Shown in pieces: positions 14,654 to 24,324 of a stretch of DNA of 64,000 nucleotides. The stretch is from SB11 sp035906255 (lineage in GTDB: Bacteria; Bacteroidota; Bacteroidia; UBA8524), in assembly GCA_035906255.1 (NCBI GenBank), contig JAMIFM010000021.1, forward strand, positions 1 through 64,000. The letters run 5' to 3'. Position 1 is the stretch's first letter; each line of letters begins with the position of its first letter. A program made the translations under genes and the position numbers. Under the pieces are notes generated by a model, which was not told the DNA's origin, ran no database searches, and was given only the letters and a program-made list of their open reading frames with translations.

Positions 14654-17600
14654 ATGTTAGATAAAATCATTCTTTTTAGTATAAAGAACAAGCTCATCAT
14701 TGGTATGATGACGCTCGCACTCATCGTTTGGGGAGTTTGGAGTGCCCAAAAATTGCCGGTAGATGCGGTACCGGATATAACAAATAATCAGGTACAGATT
14801 ATTACTATATGCCCCACACTTGCTGGTCAGGAAGTTGAACAGCTGGTTACTTTTCCCATTGAACAAAGCATTACTAACCTGCCGGATTTGGTAGAACTCC
14901 GCAGTATTTCACGTTTTGGTCTGTCAGTCATTACGGCGGTTTTCGATGATGAAGTAGATGTATACTTTGCCCGACAGTTAATCAACGAACGATTAAAAGA
15001 AGCTGAAAGTAAAATACCACAAGGTATAGGCACGCCTGAATTAGCACCTGTTAGTACTGGTTTGGGCGAAGTTTATCAATATATAATACACCCCGTAAAG
15101 GGCAGTGAAAATAAATACACTGCAATGGAACTGCGTACTATGCAGGATTGGATTGTAGCACGACAACTGTATGGGACACCCGGCATCGCTGAGGTAAATA
15201 GCTTTGGAGGAAGGTTGAAACAGTACGAGGTTGCCGTTGACCCCAACCGATTAAAGGCAATGGACATTGCCATTTCTGATATTTTTATTGCACTGCAAAA
15301 AAACAATGAAAACACAGGTGGGGCATATATAGATAAAAAACCTAATGCATATTTTATCAGAGGTATCGGGGTTGCATCTTCGTTAGAAGATGTTAAAAAC
15401 ATTGTCGTAAAAACAAATTCCCAAGGAATTCCAATACTTATAAAAGACATCGCAAATGTGCAATTTGGAAATGCCGTTCGATATGGTGCAATGACCTTTG
15501 ACGGGAAGGTTGATGCTGTTGGTGGTGTGGTAATGATGCTAAAAGGCGCCAATAGCGCCCAAGTAGTATCCCGTGTTAAAGAAAAAATGGAGGTAATCCA
15601 AAAATCATTACCTGTTGACGTGGTAATCGAACCCTATCTTGACCGCACAGACCTTGTTACCCGTGCAATAAATACAGTTGAAAAAAACCTGATTGAGGGA
15701 GCACTGATTGTAATTTTTGTTTTAGTACTTTTCTTAGGCAACTTCCGTGCAGGACTTATTGTAGCTTCAGCCATCCCCCTTTCAATGCTGTTTGCCCTTG
15801 CTATGATGAATGTATTTGGTGTCAGTGCCAACCTGATGAGTTTAGGAGCTATAGATTTTGGGCTTATTGTAGACGGGGCGGTAATTATAGTAGAAGCCAC
15901 AATGCATCATCTTGGATTGCGAAAATCACTCTCAAAACTTACTCAGGACGAAATGGACAATGAAGTATTTCTATCCGCTTCAAAAATAAGGAGTAGTGCC
16001 GCATTTGGTGAGATAATTATTCTTATGGTTTATATACCTATTCTTACTCTAATTGGTATTGAAGGCAAGATGTTCAGGCCTATGGCGCAAACTGTGGGCT
16101 TTGCTATTCTTGGGGCATTAATACTATCATTAACTTATATCCCAATGATGTGCGCGTTATTTCTGCCCAAGCTAATAACACATAAAAAAACTCTTTCTGA
16201 TAAAATGATGGATTTTTTCCAGCGGGTGTATGAGCCGGTGCTACGCAAAGCTATACGCTTTAAATATGTGGTAATAACAATAACCGCTTTTGCGTTTCTA
16301 ATCAGCCTGCTTGTGTTTTCGCGCCTTGGCGGAGAGTTTATACCTACGCTGCAAGAGGGTGATTATGCTTTTCATTGCATACTGCCACAGGGGACTTCAC
16401 TGAGCCAAAGTATGGAAACCTCAATGCAGGCTTCAAGAATAATAAAAGAGTTTCCGGAAGTAAAAATGGTTGTAGGAAAAACAGGAGCAGCGGAAGTGCC
16501 CACAGACCCTATGCCCCCTGAGGCAACAGACATCATTATCGTATTGAAACCACAAAATGAGTGGACATCAGGCAGGAATTATGAAGAATTGGCTGATGCA
16601 ATGATTGAAAAATTAGAGGCAATACCGGGCGTATTTTTTGAAAAAAATCAACCGATACAGATGCGTTTTAATGAGCTTATGACGGGAATTAGACAGGATG
16701 TTGCTGTAAAAATTTTCGGAGAAAATCTTGACACATTATTGAACTACGCCAATAAAGTAGCCAGTGTGATAAGGCAGGCAGATGGAGCTACCCAACCTCT
16801 TGTTGAGCGTGTTGATGGCTTGCCTCAAATAACCATACAATATAATAGGCAACAAATTGCATCTTATGGATTAAACATTGATGATATTAACCACGTTGTA
16901 AGCACAGCATTTGCAGGTGAAGCAGCCGGTGTAATATATGAAAACGAGCGAAGATTTGATTTGGTAGTAAGGCTTGATAGCGCACACCGCCAAAGTATTG
17001 AAAATGTAAAAGACCTTTTCATCTCTACTCCCAATGGCAGCCAAATTCCTTTATCACAAGTTGCAGACATACAAATGAAAATTGGTCCTGCACAAATTAG
17101 CCGTGAAGACGGGAAAAGAAGAATTGTTATTGGTTTCAACGTAAAAGGTAGGGATGTTCAAAGTGTAGTAAAGGATATACAGAATAAGTTAAACGCTGAT
17201 GTAACATTGCCTTCGGGGTATTATTTCACTTATGGCGGAACATTTGAAAATCTGCAAAAGGCATCAGCAAGGTTAATGATTGCAGTACCCGTTGCATTAG
17301 CACTTATTTTCATGCTGCTGTACTTCACCTTTACATCCATAAAGCAGGCGGCCCTTATTTTTACAGCAATCCCACTGGCAGCTATTGGGGGAGTATTTGC
17401 CTTACTTTTAAGAGATATGCCTTTTAGTATATCTGCTGGTGTTGGCTTTATTGCATTGTTTGGGGTAGCTGTATTAAATGGTATAGTACTAATAGGCACT
17501 TTTAACCAGTTACAAAAAGAAGGAATGAATGATGTTGTGCAGCGTGTATTTGAAGGCACTAAAATACGGTTGCGCCCTGTATTGATGACAGCCACAGTAG

Positions 17601-19012
17601 CCTCATTAGGTTTTTTGCCAATGGCCATTTCACACGGAGCAGGGGCAGAAGTTCAAAAACCTTTGGCAACGGTAGTTATTGGAGGATTAGTTACTGCAAC
17701 TCTCCTTACATTGTTTGTACTTCCGTTATTGTACATAATATTTGCCTCAAAAAATAAAATTAAGTCTGCACCCGCAACTATGGCTGCAATAGCTTTTCTG
17801 GTGGTGCCTTTTGGCTTGGTTAACGCACAAAATGTGCCCCAAAGCCTCACCGTAGATGCAGCTGTTTCGATAGCCCTAAAAAACAACCTCGAAATTCAGT
17901 CGCAACAATTAAACGTACAATCATCGGCAAGTATTAAGAAATCGGTATTCGAGTTACCAAAAACCAACTTCTTGCTTCAGTATGGGCAATATAACAGTGT
18001 GAATAAAGATAATAATCTTCAGTTATCACAAAGCATACCATTTCCTACATATTATACCGCACGGTCAGACCTCTTTAATGCTGAACTGAAACAAAGCGAA
18101 CTTTCATTAGATGTGACCGCTAACGAAATAAAAGCAAAAGTCAAGTCCTATTATTATCAGCTTTTGTACCTGAATGAAAAACAAAAACAATTGTCACACC
18201 TCGATAGTCTCTATACCAGTTTCACTCAGGCTGCAATATTGCGGTATCAAACCGGTGAAACAAACCTGTTAGAAAAAACGACTGCGGAAACAAAACACGG
18301 TGAGCTTAAGCAAATGATTAAGCAAAATCAAACGGATATTACAATTTCATACAATACCTTGAAAGTGCTGATGAATAGCAGCGAGGAGTTTTACGTTTCG
18401 CAAGTCTCTATATTTGAACCACTTATTTTGCCCGCATCGGTTGATACAGCCGCCGCTAATAATAACCCAACTCTTAAATTACTTTATCAGAATGCTATAG
18501 TTGCCGAAAATAATAAGAAAATAGAAAAATCTATGGCATTGCCTGAGTTTACTGTAGGCTATTTTAATCAAACACTCGTTGGTTTTCAAAACATCAGCGG
18601 TAACGATGTTTTCTTTGACAAAAGCAAAAGGTTCACCGGTGTAAATGTGGGCATTAGCTTACCAATTACCTTCTTCAGCAATACTGCCCGTATTAAATCC
18701 CTCGGTTACCGACAGCAGGCATTACAAAAACAGGCAGATAATGGCAGGCAGGTACTTCACGCTGAATTTGCAAACGCCTTGCAACAGTATAATCAAGGTC
18801 TTTCGCAATACAACTACTACAAGACACAGGCATTAGCTAATGTTGCCACGATGACTAATACCGCAGAAACAGGTTTCAACAGCGGAGAATTAAGCTATAT
18901 CGAATACTTAATGGCGTTGCAAACGGCCACCGATGTACAAATGAATTACCTATTGTCTATCAACCAGCTTAATCAAAGTGTAATAAATATTAATTTCTTA
19001 ATAAATAAATAA
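14654..19012 (+). CDS. Heavy-metal efflux RND transporter fused to its outer-membrane channel (CzcA-CzcC type)
   Basis: 1452 residues. Residues 1 to about 1030 form a complete RND pump of the heavy-metal family: TM1 (KLIIGMMTLALIVWGVW), PVDAVPDITNNQVQI, and in TM4 DFGLIVDGAVIIVE with Asp401, Asp407 and Glu414, the HME1 signature of Co/Zn/Cd pumps rather than the Cu/Ag type. About 1036-1058 is a hydrophobic segment ending VNAQ. From about 1060 to the end is a TolC/CzcC-like outer-membrane factor (VDAAVSIALKNNLEI and a second long coiled half). The normal pump and channel are separate proteins; the fusion is known in Bacteroidota. The internal signal-like segment suggests cleavage after export to free the channel domain. 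The CzcB-like gene follows after one base. Confidence 0.9.
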   Translation: MLDKIILFSIKNKLIIGMMTLALIVWGVWSAQKLPVDAVPDITNNQVQIITICPTLAGQEVEQLVTFPIEQSITNLPDLVELRSISRFGLSVITAVFDDEVDVYFARQLINERLKEAESKIPQGIGTPELAPVSTGLGEVYQYIIHPVKGSENKYTAMELRTMQDWIVARQLYGTPGIAEVNSFGGRLKQYEVAVDPNRLKAMDIAISDIFIALQKNNENTGGAYIDKKPNAYFIRGIGVASSLEDVKNIVVKTNSQGIPILIKDIANVQFGNAVRYGAMTFDGKVDAVGGVVMMLKGANSAQVVSRVKEKMEVIQKSLPVDVVIEPYLDRTDLVTRAINTVEKNLIEGALIVIFVLVLFLGNFRAGLIVASAIPLSMLFALAMMNVFGVSANLMSLGAIDFGLIVDGAVIIVEATMHHLGLRKSLSKLTQDEMDNEVFLSASKIRSSAAFGEIIILMVYIPILTLIGIEGKMFRPMAQTVGFAILGALILSLTYIPMMCALFLPKLITHKKTLSDKMMDFFQRVYEPVLRKAIRFKYVVITITAFAFLISLLVFSRLGGEFIPTLQEGDYAFHCILPQGTSLSQSMETSMQASRIIKEFPEVKMVVGKTGAAEVPTDPMPPEATDIIIVLKPQNEWTSGRNYEELADAMIEKLEAIPGVFFEKNQPIQMRFNELMTGIRQDVAVKIFGENLDTLLNYANKVASVIRQADGATQPLVERVDGLPQITIQYNRQQIASYGLNIDDINHVVSTAFAGEAAGVIYENERRFDLVVRLDSAHRQSIENVKDLFISTPNGSQIPLSQVADIQMKIGPAQISREDGKRRIVIGFNVKGRDVQSVVKDIQNKLNADVTLPSGYYFTYGGTFENLQKASARLMIAVPVALALIFMLLYFTFTSIKQAALIFTAIPLAAIGGVFALLLRDMPFSISAGVGFIALFGVAVLNGIVLIGTFNQLQKEGMNDVVQRVFEGTKIRLRPVLMTATVASLGFLPMAISHGAGAEVQKPLATVVIGGLVTATLLTLFVLPLLYIIFASKNKIKSAPATMAAIAFLVVPFGLVNAQNVPQSLTVDAAVSIALKNNLEIQSQQLNVQSSASIKKSVFELPKTNFLLQYGQYNSVNKDNNLQLSQSIPFPTYYTARSDLFNAELKQSELSLDVTANEIKAKVKSYYYQLLYLNEKQKQLSHLDSLYTSFTQAAILRYQTGETNLLEKTTAETKHGELKQMIKQNQTDITISYNTLKVLMNSSEEFYVSQVSIFEPLILPASVDTAAANNNPTLKLLYQNAIVAENNKKIEKSMALPEFTVGYFNQTLVGFQNISGNDVFFDKSKRFTGVNVGISLPITFFSNTARIKSLGYRQQALQKQADNGRQVLHAEFANALQQYNQGLSQYNYYKTQALANVATMTNTAETGFNSGELSYIEYLMALQTATDVQMNYLLSINQLNQSVININFLINK

Positions 19013-19013
19013 A

Positions 19014-20309
19014 ATGATAAAGTATATAATATATCCTGTCTTAATAGCCTCACTCCTTTTTGTTTCTTGCGGGGAAAAAAGTAATGCTTCAAAAGATGAG
19101 CATAAGGAAGAAGGTAGTCACGGACATGAAAATGAAAATACAGTTGAATTAAATGACGAGCAAATAAAATCTATACAAATCCAGTTTGGAAATATTGAAC
19201 AAAAGCAGCTTACAGCTTCATTGAAAGCCAATGGGGTTTTAAAAGTGCCCAATCAAAATAAAGCCAGCATTACTTCATTATATGGAGGGGTAGTGAAAAA
19301 TATTTTCGTGCAGCCGGGTAATATTGTTTCTAAAGGACAAAGTATTGCAATTATTGCAAACCCTCAGTTTATTACCTTACAGGAAGAATACCTTTCCCTT
19401 GACATCAAAGTTCAATATGCTGAACTTGAGTACAGACGCCAGAAAGAACTTAGCAGCAATAACGCCGGTGCGCTTAAAATTTTTCAGCAAAGTGAAACAG
19501 AGCTTAAATCGCTTCGTACCCGACGTGCTTCATTGCAGAAACAGTTAGAAATTATTGGTATTAATCCTGATAAACTAAGTAATGATAATATCGTATCTAC
19601 TATAACCATCACAAGTCCCGTAAGTGGCTCTGTGAGTACAGTGTTGGTTAATATAGGCAGTACTGTAGATATGAATACTCCTGTTGCAGAAGTTGTGGAC
19701 AATAGTCAACTTCACCTTGATTTATATGTTTACGAAAAAGACCTACCAAAAGTTAAAACCGGACAAACCATACATTTTACACTCACCAACAATCCAGGCA
19801 AAGAATATGATGCACAAATTTTTGGAATCAGCAACACGTTTGAAAATGTAGCCAAAGCGTTGGCCGTTCACGCGATGGTTAAAGGAGACAAAGCCGGCTT
19901 GATAGATGGAATGAATATTACTGCATTGGTGAGTCTTGAAAATGCCACTGTTGCGGCTGTCCCAACAGAGGCAATAGTCAATCACGACGGAAACGACTAT
20001 ATTTTTGTTTTAACAGATTCACACACTGAAGAAGAGCACCATGACAGTGAAGTCGAAAAACGAGACGATAAAACAGAAGGACACGATGAGCATGGTCACA
20101 GGCATACAGAAAGTGAAAAAAAGGGCAAAGCACAGGCAGCAGTACCTTCAAAAACGTTTGAGCGTATACCCGTTAGGAGAGGCACAACAGATGTAGGATA
20201 CAGCGAGATTACTTTATTAAAGGAAATACCGACGGACTCAAAAATTGTTACTAAAGGGGCGTTTTTTATTCTAGCGAAAATGACAAACTCTGGTGAACAT
20301 TCACATTAA
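19014..20309 (+). CDS. Efflux membrane-fusion lipoprotein, CzcB-like
   Basis: 431 residues. Signal peptide with lipobox (IASLLFVSC, Cys at about 19), so probably anchored in a membrane as a lipoprotein. A barrel-sandwich/biotinyl-lipoyl domain follows (ITSLYGGVVKNIFVQPGNIVSKGQSI), then the helical hairpin and a beta-barrel region (TIHFTLTNNPGKEYDAQIFGI). Two His/Glu-rich stretches are present, one just after the lipobox (HKEEGSHGHENE) and one near 345-375 (EEHHDSE... HDEHGHRHTES), likely metal-binding. It would join the RND pump to the channel domain of the preceding protein. ATG 19014 is one base after the pump stop, so translation is coupled. Confidence 0.9.
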   Translation: MIKYIIYPVLIASLLFVSCGEKSNASKDEHKEEGSHGHENENTVELNDEQIKSIQIQFGNIEQKQLTASLKANGVLKVPNQNKASITSLYGGVVKNIFVQPGNIVSKGQSIAIIANPQFITLQEEYLSLDIKVQYAELEYRRQKELSSNNAGALKIFQQSETELKSLRTRRASLQKQLEIIGINPDKLSNDNIVSTITITSPVSGSVSTVLVNIGSTVDMNTPVAEVVDNSQLHLDLYVYEKDLPKVKTGQTIHFTLTNNPGKEYDAQIFGISNTFENVAKALAVHAMVKGDKAGLIDGMNITALVSLENATVAAVPTEAIVNHDGNDYIFVLTDSHTEEEHHDSEVEKRDDKTEGHDEHGHRHTESEKKGKAQAAVPSKTFERIPVRRGTTDVGYSEITLLKEIPTDSKIVTKGAFFILAKMTNSGEHSH

Positions 20310-20319
20310 TAAAAACATC

Positions 20320-22713
20320 ATGGAAAAAGTCAAAATCAATATCAGTATTATATTGCCCGATATTGCCGATGAAAGAGATGCTTGCGTCGAACGTCTTATA
20401 GCGATACTGCAAAAGCATAAAGGGCTCAACAAAGTGCACGTTGTGCAGGACAATAACAATGCTCCGGCGCAACTTTGCTTTCACTATGAACCAAATATTA
20501 TTTCCCTGTCCGAAATTCAAAAGCTGGCAACAGCTGCTGGTGCACAGGTAACAAGCCATTATGGCCATTTGCTGGTTGAAGCAAAAGCCTTCCGCGATAT
20601 CATTGAAGCAAAAGCAATTGAAAACGAATTGAAGCAGGTAAAAGGCTTGGAAGAAGTTTCAGTAGCAGCTACGGGGCATATCAGGATTGAATTTAACCAA
20701 ACGGTTACTGATAGGCAAACCGTGCTTGATGCTATCAAACAAGCCGGAGTGAGGCCTAAAAGCATTCAAAAATCTACCAGAAAGCACCACCACAATCATG
20801 AGCATGAAGGTGAAGACGAACATGACCACAAACATGGCGGAGATGATAACTCTTTAAAAACCTACCTGCCCGTAATGGCAAGTTTTGTACTACTGCTTAC
20901 GGGTATAGCCTTTGATGAGTGGTTAACACCTGCTTTTTTTAAAGGATGGGTACGTTTTGCATGGTATATAGCCGCCTACCTGCCCGTAGGATTGCCCGTG
21001 ATAGGTAAAGGTATAAGGCTGGTAGTAAAAGGGGATGTGTTTACTGAGTTTATCCTGATGAGTATTGCTACCATTGGGGCTTTTTATATTGGTGAATATC
21101 CCGAAGGCGTCGCGGTAATGCTTTTTTATACCGTAGGCGAGATATTCCAAGACCTTGCCGTGAACCGCGCCAAACGCAGTATAAAAGCATTGCTGGATGT
21201 AAGGCCTGATAAAGCCTACGTTGTTAATGGGGACAATGTTATTGAAACCAGTCCTCAGGATGTTAAGCCCGGCGATATTATACGGGTGAAACCGGGAGAA
21301 AAAGTGCCCCTTGACGGTGAAATGCTAACCCAAAGCAGTACGTTTAATACTGCTGCACTTACGGGCGAAAGCCAGCCCGTAACCATTACAAAAGGAGGAC
21401 AGGTATTGGCGGGCATGATAAATCAGGAAAAAGCAACAGAACTGAAGGTAACCAAATTGTTTAACGACAGTTCACTTGCGCGTATCCTGTTTATGGTGCA
21501 GGAAGCCACTACGCGCAAAGCACAAACCGAGCAGTTTATCCGCAAATTTTCACGTATCTATACACCGGTGGTGGTTGCCCTTGCAGTATGCATTACACTG
21601 TTACCCTATTTTTTTGTAACCGATTATGTGCTTAATGATTGGTTGTACCGTGCCCTTGTCTTCCTCGTAATATCTTGCCCCTGTGCGCTGGTAATATCTA
21701 TACCGCTGGGATACTTTGGCGGTATCGGCGCAGCATCACGCAATGGCATTCTTTTCAAAGGGTCCAATTTTCTTGATTTGATGACCCGTGTAAATACCGT
21801 GGTGATGGATAAAACAGGTACACTCACCAAAGGCGTATTTAAAGTGCAGGAAGTGGTAAGCTATGATTTTTCTGAAAATGAATGGCTACCGATAGCAGCA
21901 GCACTTGAGGCACAATCAGGCCACCCCATTGCCAAAGCAGTAGTAGCCTATGTAGGCGAAAAAACAAACGGCATACGCATTGACAACCTTGAAGAAATAA
22001 GCGGGCATGGACTGAAGGCTATCATAAATGGCAGGCAGGTATGGGCAGGCAATGTGCGGTTGATGGAAAAAGCAGGTATAGCAATAGACGACAAAATAAC
22101 GGCAGTAACCGATACAATTGTTATAGTAGGCATTGGTAATCAACTGGCGGGCTACATTACCATTGCCGATGAGTTGAAAGATGACAGTAAAAATGCCATT
22201 GAGCAACTCCATAAAAAAAACATTAAAACAGTAATGCTATCGGGCGATAAACAGTCGGTGGTTGACAAAATAGCGAAAGCACTTGGTATTGATGCGGCTT
22301 ATGGCGGCTTATTGCCCGAAAATAAAGTGGAGAAAGTGGAGGAGCTAAAAAGAGATAAAATCAGGGTAATAGCCTTTGTGGGCGATGGTATTAATGATGC
22401 GCCGGTATTGGCAGTCAGCGATGTGGGAATGGCTATGGGCGGCCTTGGAAGTGATGCAGCTATTGAAACCGCCGATGTGGTGATACAAACCGACCAGCCA
22501 TCCAAAATTGCCCAAGCTATAAAAATTGCCAAAACTACAAACCGCATAGTTTGGCAAAATATAGCCTTTGCGTTTGGGGTGAAAATAATTGTGCTGGTAT
22601 TGGGTGCCGGCGGCATTGCCACTATGTGGGAGGCTGTTTTTGCCGATGTGGGCGTAGCGCTCCTTGCGATATTAAATGCAATACGTATTCAAAAAATGAA
22701 ATATACATTATGA
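20320..22713 (+). CDS. Heavy-metal P1B-type ATPase (Zn/Cd/Pb type)
   Basis: About 797 residues. An N-terminal part with two degenerate HMA-like ferredoxin folds without CxxC (about 1-140) leads into a His/Asp/Glu-rich linker (HHHNHEHEGEDEHDHKHGG). Transmembrane helices follow, with TGES in the actuator, the membrane metal-binding SCPC motif in TM6, the phosphorylation site DKTGT (about Asp497), and GDGINDAP. This is the order of ZntA/CadA-like exporters; the CPC motif and His-rich linker favour Zn, Cd or Pb. It would move metal from cytoplasm to periplasm, from which the RND system expels it. ATG 20320 is ten bases past the CzcB-like stop; an upstream in-frame ATG (20293) overlaps that gene. 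Confidence 0.92.
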   Translation: MEKVKINISIILPDIADERDACVERLIAILQKHKGLNKVHVVQDNNNAPAQLCFHYEPNIISLSEIQKLATAAGAQVTSHYGHLLVEAKAFRDIIEAKAIENELKQVKGLEEVSVAATGHIRIEFNQTVTDRQTVLDAIKQAGVRPKSIQKSTRKHHHNHEHEGEDEHDHKHGGDDNSLKTYLPVMASFVLLLTGIAFDEWLTPAFFKGWVRFAWYIAAYLPVGLPVIGKGIRLVVKGDVFTEFILMSIATIGAFYIGEYPEGVAVMLFYTVGEIFQDLAVNRAKRSIKALLDVRPDKAYVVNGDNVIETSPQDVKPGDIIRVKPGEKVPLDGEMLTQSSTFNTAALTGESQPVTITKGGQVLAGMINQEKATELKVTKLFNDSSLARILFMVQEATTRKAQTEQFIRKFSRIYTPVVVALAVCITLLPYFFVTDYVLNDWLYRALVFLVISCPCALVISIPLGYFGGIGAASRNGILFKGSNFLDLMTRVNTVVMDKTGTLTKGVFKVQEVVSYDFSENEWLPIAAALEAQSGHPIAKAVVAYVGEKTNGIRIDNLEEISGHGLKAIINGRQVWAGNVRLMEKAGIAIDDKITAVTDTIVIVGIGNQLAGYITIADELKDDSKNAIEQLHKKNIKTVMLSGDKQSVVDKIAKALGIDAAYGGLLPENKVEKVEELKRDKIRVIAFVGDGINDAPVLAVSDVGMAMGGLGSDAAIETADVVIQTDQPSKIAQAIKIAKTTNRIVWQNIAFAFGVKIIVLVLGAGGIATMWEAVFADVGVALLAILNAIRIQKMKYTL

Positions 22714-23078
22714 AACTTTACACAAAAATGCCCACCGGGCTAAAAGAATATTTTAAGCACGAGTTAAGTCTTGCCCGCCAGTATTTTTCGCAGGGTCAGT
22801 TACAGCAATCATGGCACCATCTTGAACGTGCCCATATACTTGGTCAACCGTGGCCTATCCCACATACACAGGCACATTGGCGCATGATGAGGTTCGCTTT
22901 TAAAATAAAGAATGTCAGAGAAATTCTTGGTCAAATTCCAAGGCTGGTTATCGGTGGCATTAAGTCTTTTGTTGGTGAAATACCAGTAGGTAATACCGGC
23001 GGAGCAAACGTCCCACCATTAAAGCCAATGGATATTCCAGAAGACCTTCAGAAAATTTTGAATACATATAAGGTATAA
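22710..23078 (+). CDS. DUF3703 family protein of the metal-resistance operon
   Basis: 122 residues, starting MKLYTKMPTGLKEYFKHEL in an ATGA overlap with the ATPase stop, so translationally coupled. Soluble; the region LARQYFSQGQLQQSWHHLERAHILGQPWPIPHTQAHWRMMRFAF is the DUF3703 core, rich in His and Trp, and no signal peptide is present. Such proteins accompany heavy-metal resistance genes in Proteobacteria and Bacteroidota. The conserved His residues might bind metal, but no activity is established. The tail (PVGNTGGANVPPLKPMDIPEDL) is proline-rich. Confidence in the family is good; its biochemical role is unknown. Confidence 0.82.
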   Translation: MKLYTKMPTGLKEYFKHELSLARQYFSQGQLQQSWHHLERAHILGQPWPIPHTQAHWRMMRFAFKIKNVREILGQIPRLVIGGIKSFVGEIPVGNTGGANVPPLKPMDIPEDLQKILNTYKV

Positions 23079-23087
23079 CCTCATTGT

Positions 23088-23387
23088 ATGGATATTCTTT
23101 TGGAATATATATTCAGGTTTGCCTTAGTAGCTGTCTTATTAATCGAAATAATAAGATATTATAAGCTGTTGACAGGCAAAAAGATACGGCTTCAAAAAAA
23201 AGCAGCTCCTGCGAAAAATAAAATCTGCATGGAGTTGGCTTTTCTTTCAAGAGTTGCCATACCTGTAGGGACTATAATATATAGCATAGATAATACTCAT
23301 AACTGGGATTGGCCTTGGATACTTTTATCCTTTTTAGTAATACTACCAAACTTATTCATAGGACCTTTTATTAAGAAAAAATTATAA
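23088..23387 (+). CDS. Small membrane protein, 99 residues
   Basis: Starts MDILLEYIFRFALVAVLLIEII nine bases after the DUF3703 stop, on the same strand. About three hydrophobic segments are visible (8-22, 47-63 and 74-93) with basic residues between them (KKIRLQKKAAPAKNK), giving a small multi-pass inner-membrane protein. I do not recognise the family and see no metal-binding residues. Its position makes it a member of the metal-efflux operon, perhaps an accessory to the ATPase or pump. It is followed 24 bases later by a T9SS-exported protein that may be in the same transcript. Confidence 0.65.
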   Translation: MDILLEYIFRFALVAVLLIEIIRYYKLLTGKKIRLQKKAAPAKNKICMELAFLSRVAIPVGTIIYSIDNTHNWDWPWILLSFLVILPNLFIGPFIKKKL

Positions 23388-23411
23388 CCATTAAACAAAA
23401 AGTAAATTTTT

Positions 23412-24083
23412 ATGAAAAACACAATTCTAATCTTAACACTATTTGCAGGAATAGTAACTGCTAAAGCACAATTTACCTATCGGGTAATTAATAAACACGT
23501 GAGTGGGTCTTCAGCAGAATTTGAACTCATTGGATATGGTTATGTAAAAAACACAGGGACTGTAAAAGACACTTTTGTTTGGAAATTAAACAAAAGTATG
23601 GTGCTTAATGGGTGGGGTTCTACGCTTTGTGACAAAAATCTGTGTTATGATACCGCCATATATTCAAGTTCTTTTGAATTGGAAGCCGGGGATTCGGGTG
23701 TCTTGAATTTATACATATACCCTAACAAAATAGCAGGGAGCGGAGGCCTTGGAATTACCATACACAAGCTTAGCGACAGCAGCAATGCAATAAAAGACAC
23801 GATATATTATGACACATGGACGGTTGGCGTTGAACATTTTGAAGCAGAATCGTCAATACTCTTATATCCAAACCCTGCCGGCAATCGTCTTTATGTTGAA
23901 CACAAAAACTTAAAACCCGGGCAAGTAAAAATTTTTAATGTACTGGGTCAACTGCAACAAGTGATTTCTTATGATGCAACAAAAAATGGCATAGATGTCA
24001 GTATTCTTTCTTCAGGTGTTTATACACTTAGCTATACAGATGAAGCCGGGAAAACAGTTTTTAAGAAATTTCAAAAACTATAA
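23412..24083 (+). CDS. T9SS-exported protein with C-terminal sorting domain, 223 residues
   Basis: Signal peptide (MKNTILILTLFAGIVTAKAQ) followed by a beta-rich domain of about 125 residues that I do not recognise. It contains two cysteines, CDKNLC. Then comes the T9SS type A sorting domain from about 150 (SILLYPNPAGNRLYVEH to the FKKFQKL end). The protein should be exported to the cell surface or released. It follows the metal-efflux genes at a 24-base gap and precedes a terminator, so it is the last gene of that operon. No metal-binding motif is obvious, and the link to metals is context only. Confidence 0.85.
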   Translation: MKNTILILTLFAGIVTAKAQFTYRVINKHVSGSSAEFELIGYGYVKNTGTVKDTFVWKLNKSMVLNGWGSTLCDKNLCYDTAIYSSSFELEAGDSGVLNLYIYPNKIAGSGGLGITIHKLSDSSNAIKDTIYYDTWTVGVEHFEAESSILLYPNPAGNRLYVEHKNLKPGQVKIFNVLGQLQQVISYDATKNGIDVSILSSGVYTLSYTDEAGKTVFKKFQKL

Positions 24084-24132
24084 ATCAAAAATAACTTTTC
24101 AGCGTAAGCCTTAAAGACTATACTTTCAGTTA

Positions 24133-24161
24133 AGCACCTCCTTTCTTTGGGGGTGCTTTTT
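24133..24161 (+). terminator. Rho-independent terminator of the metal operon
   Basis: Stem AGCACCTCC / GGGGGTGCT (one G-T pair) with a seven-base loop and a T run, about 50 bases after the T9SS protein stop. Confidence 0.8.
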
Positions 24162-24324
24162 ATGTAAATATAGACGTCATGCCTCCAATCCCTCAATGCC
24201 ATAAGGCTCGTTAGTTAAAACGTAAGTAAGGGTGTTGTTCATTGATGCAAAACAAGAAAACAGCTATGCTTACCAAAAGGGAAATTTATCAGAGATTTTT
24301 GCCATAGTTAGCCGGTTTAAGCTG

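Noticed and set aside
15076..15552. Minus-strand ORF of 158 codons inside the RND pump
   Set aside because: Fully antisense to a conserved RND region; composition (Ser/Ile/Phe/Pro) is typical of antisense reading.
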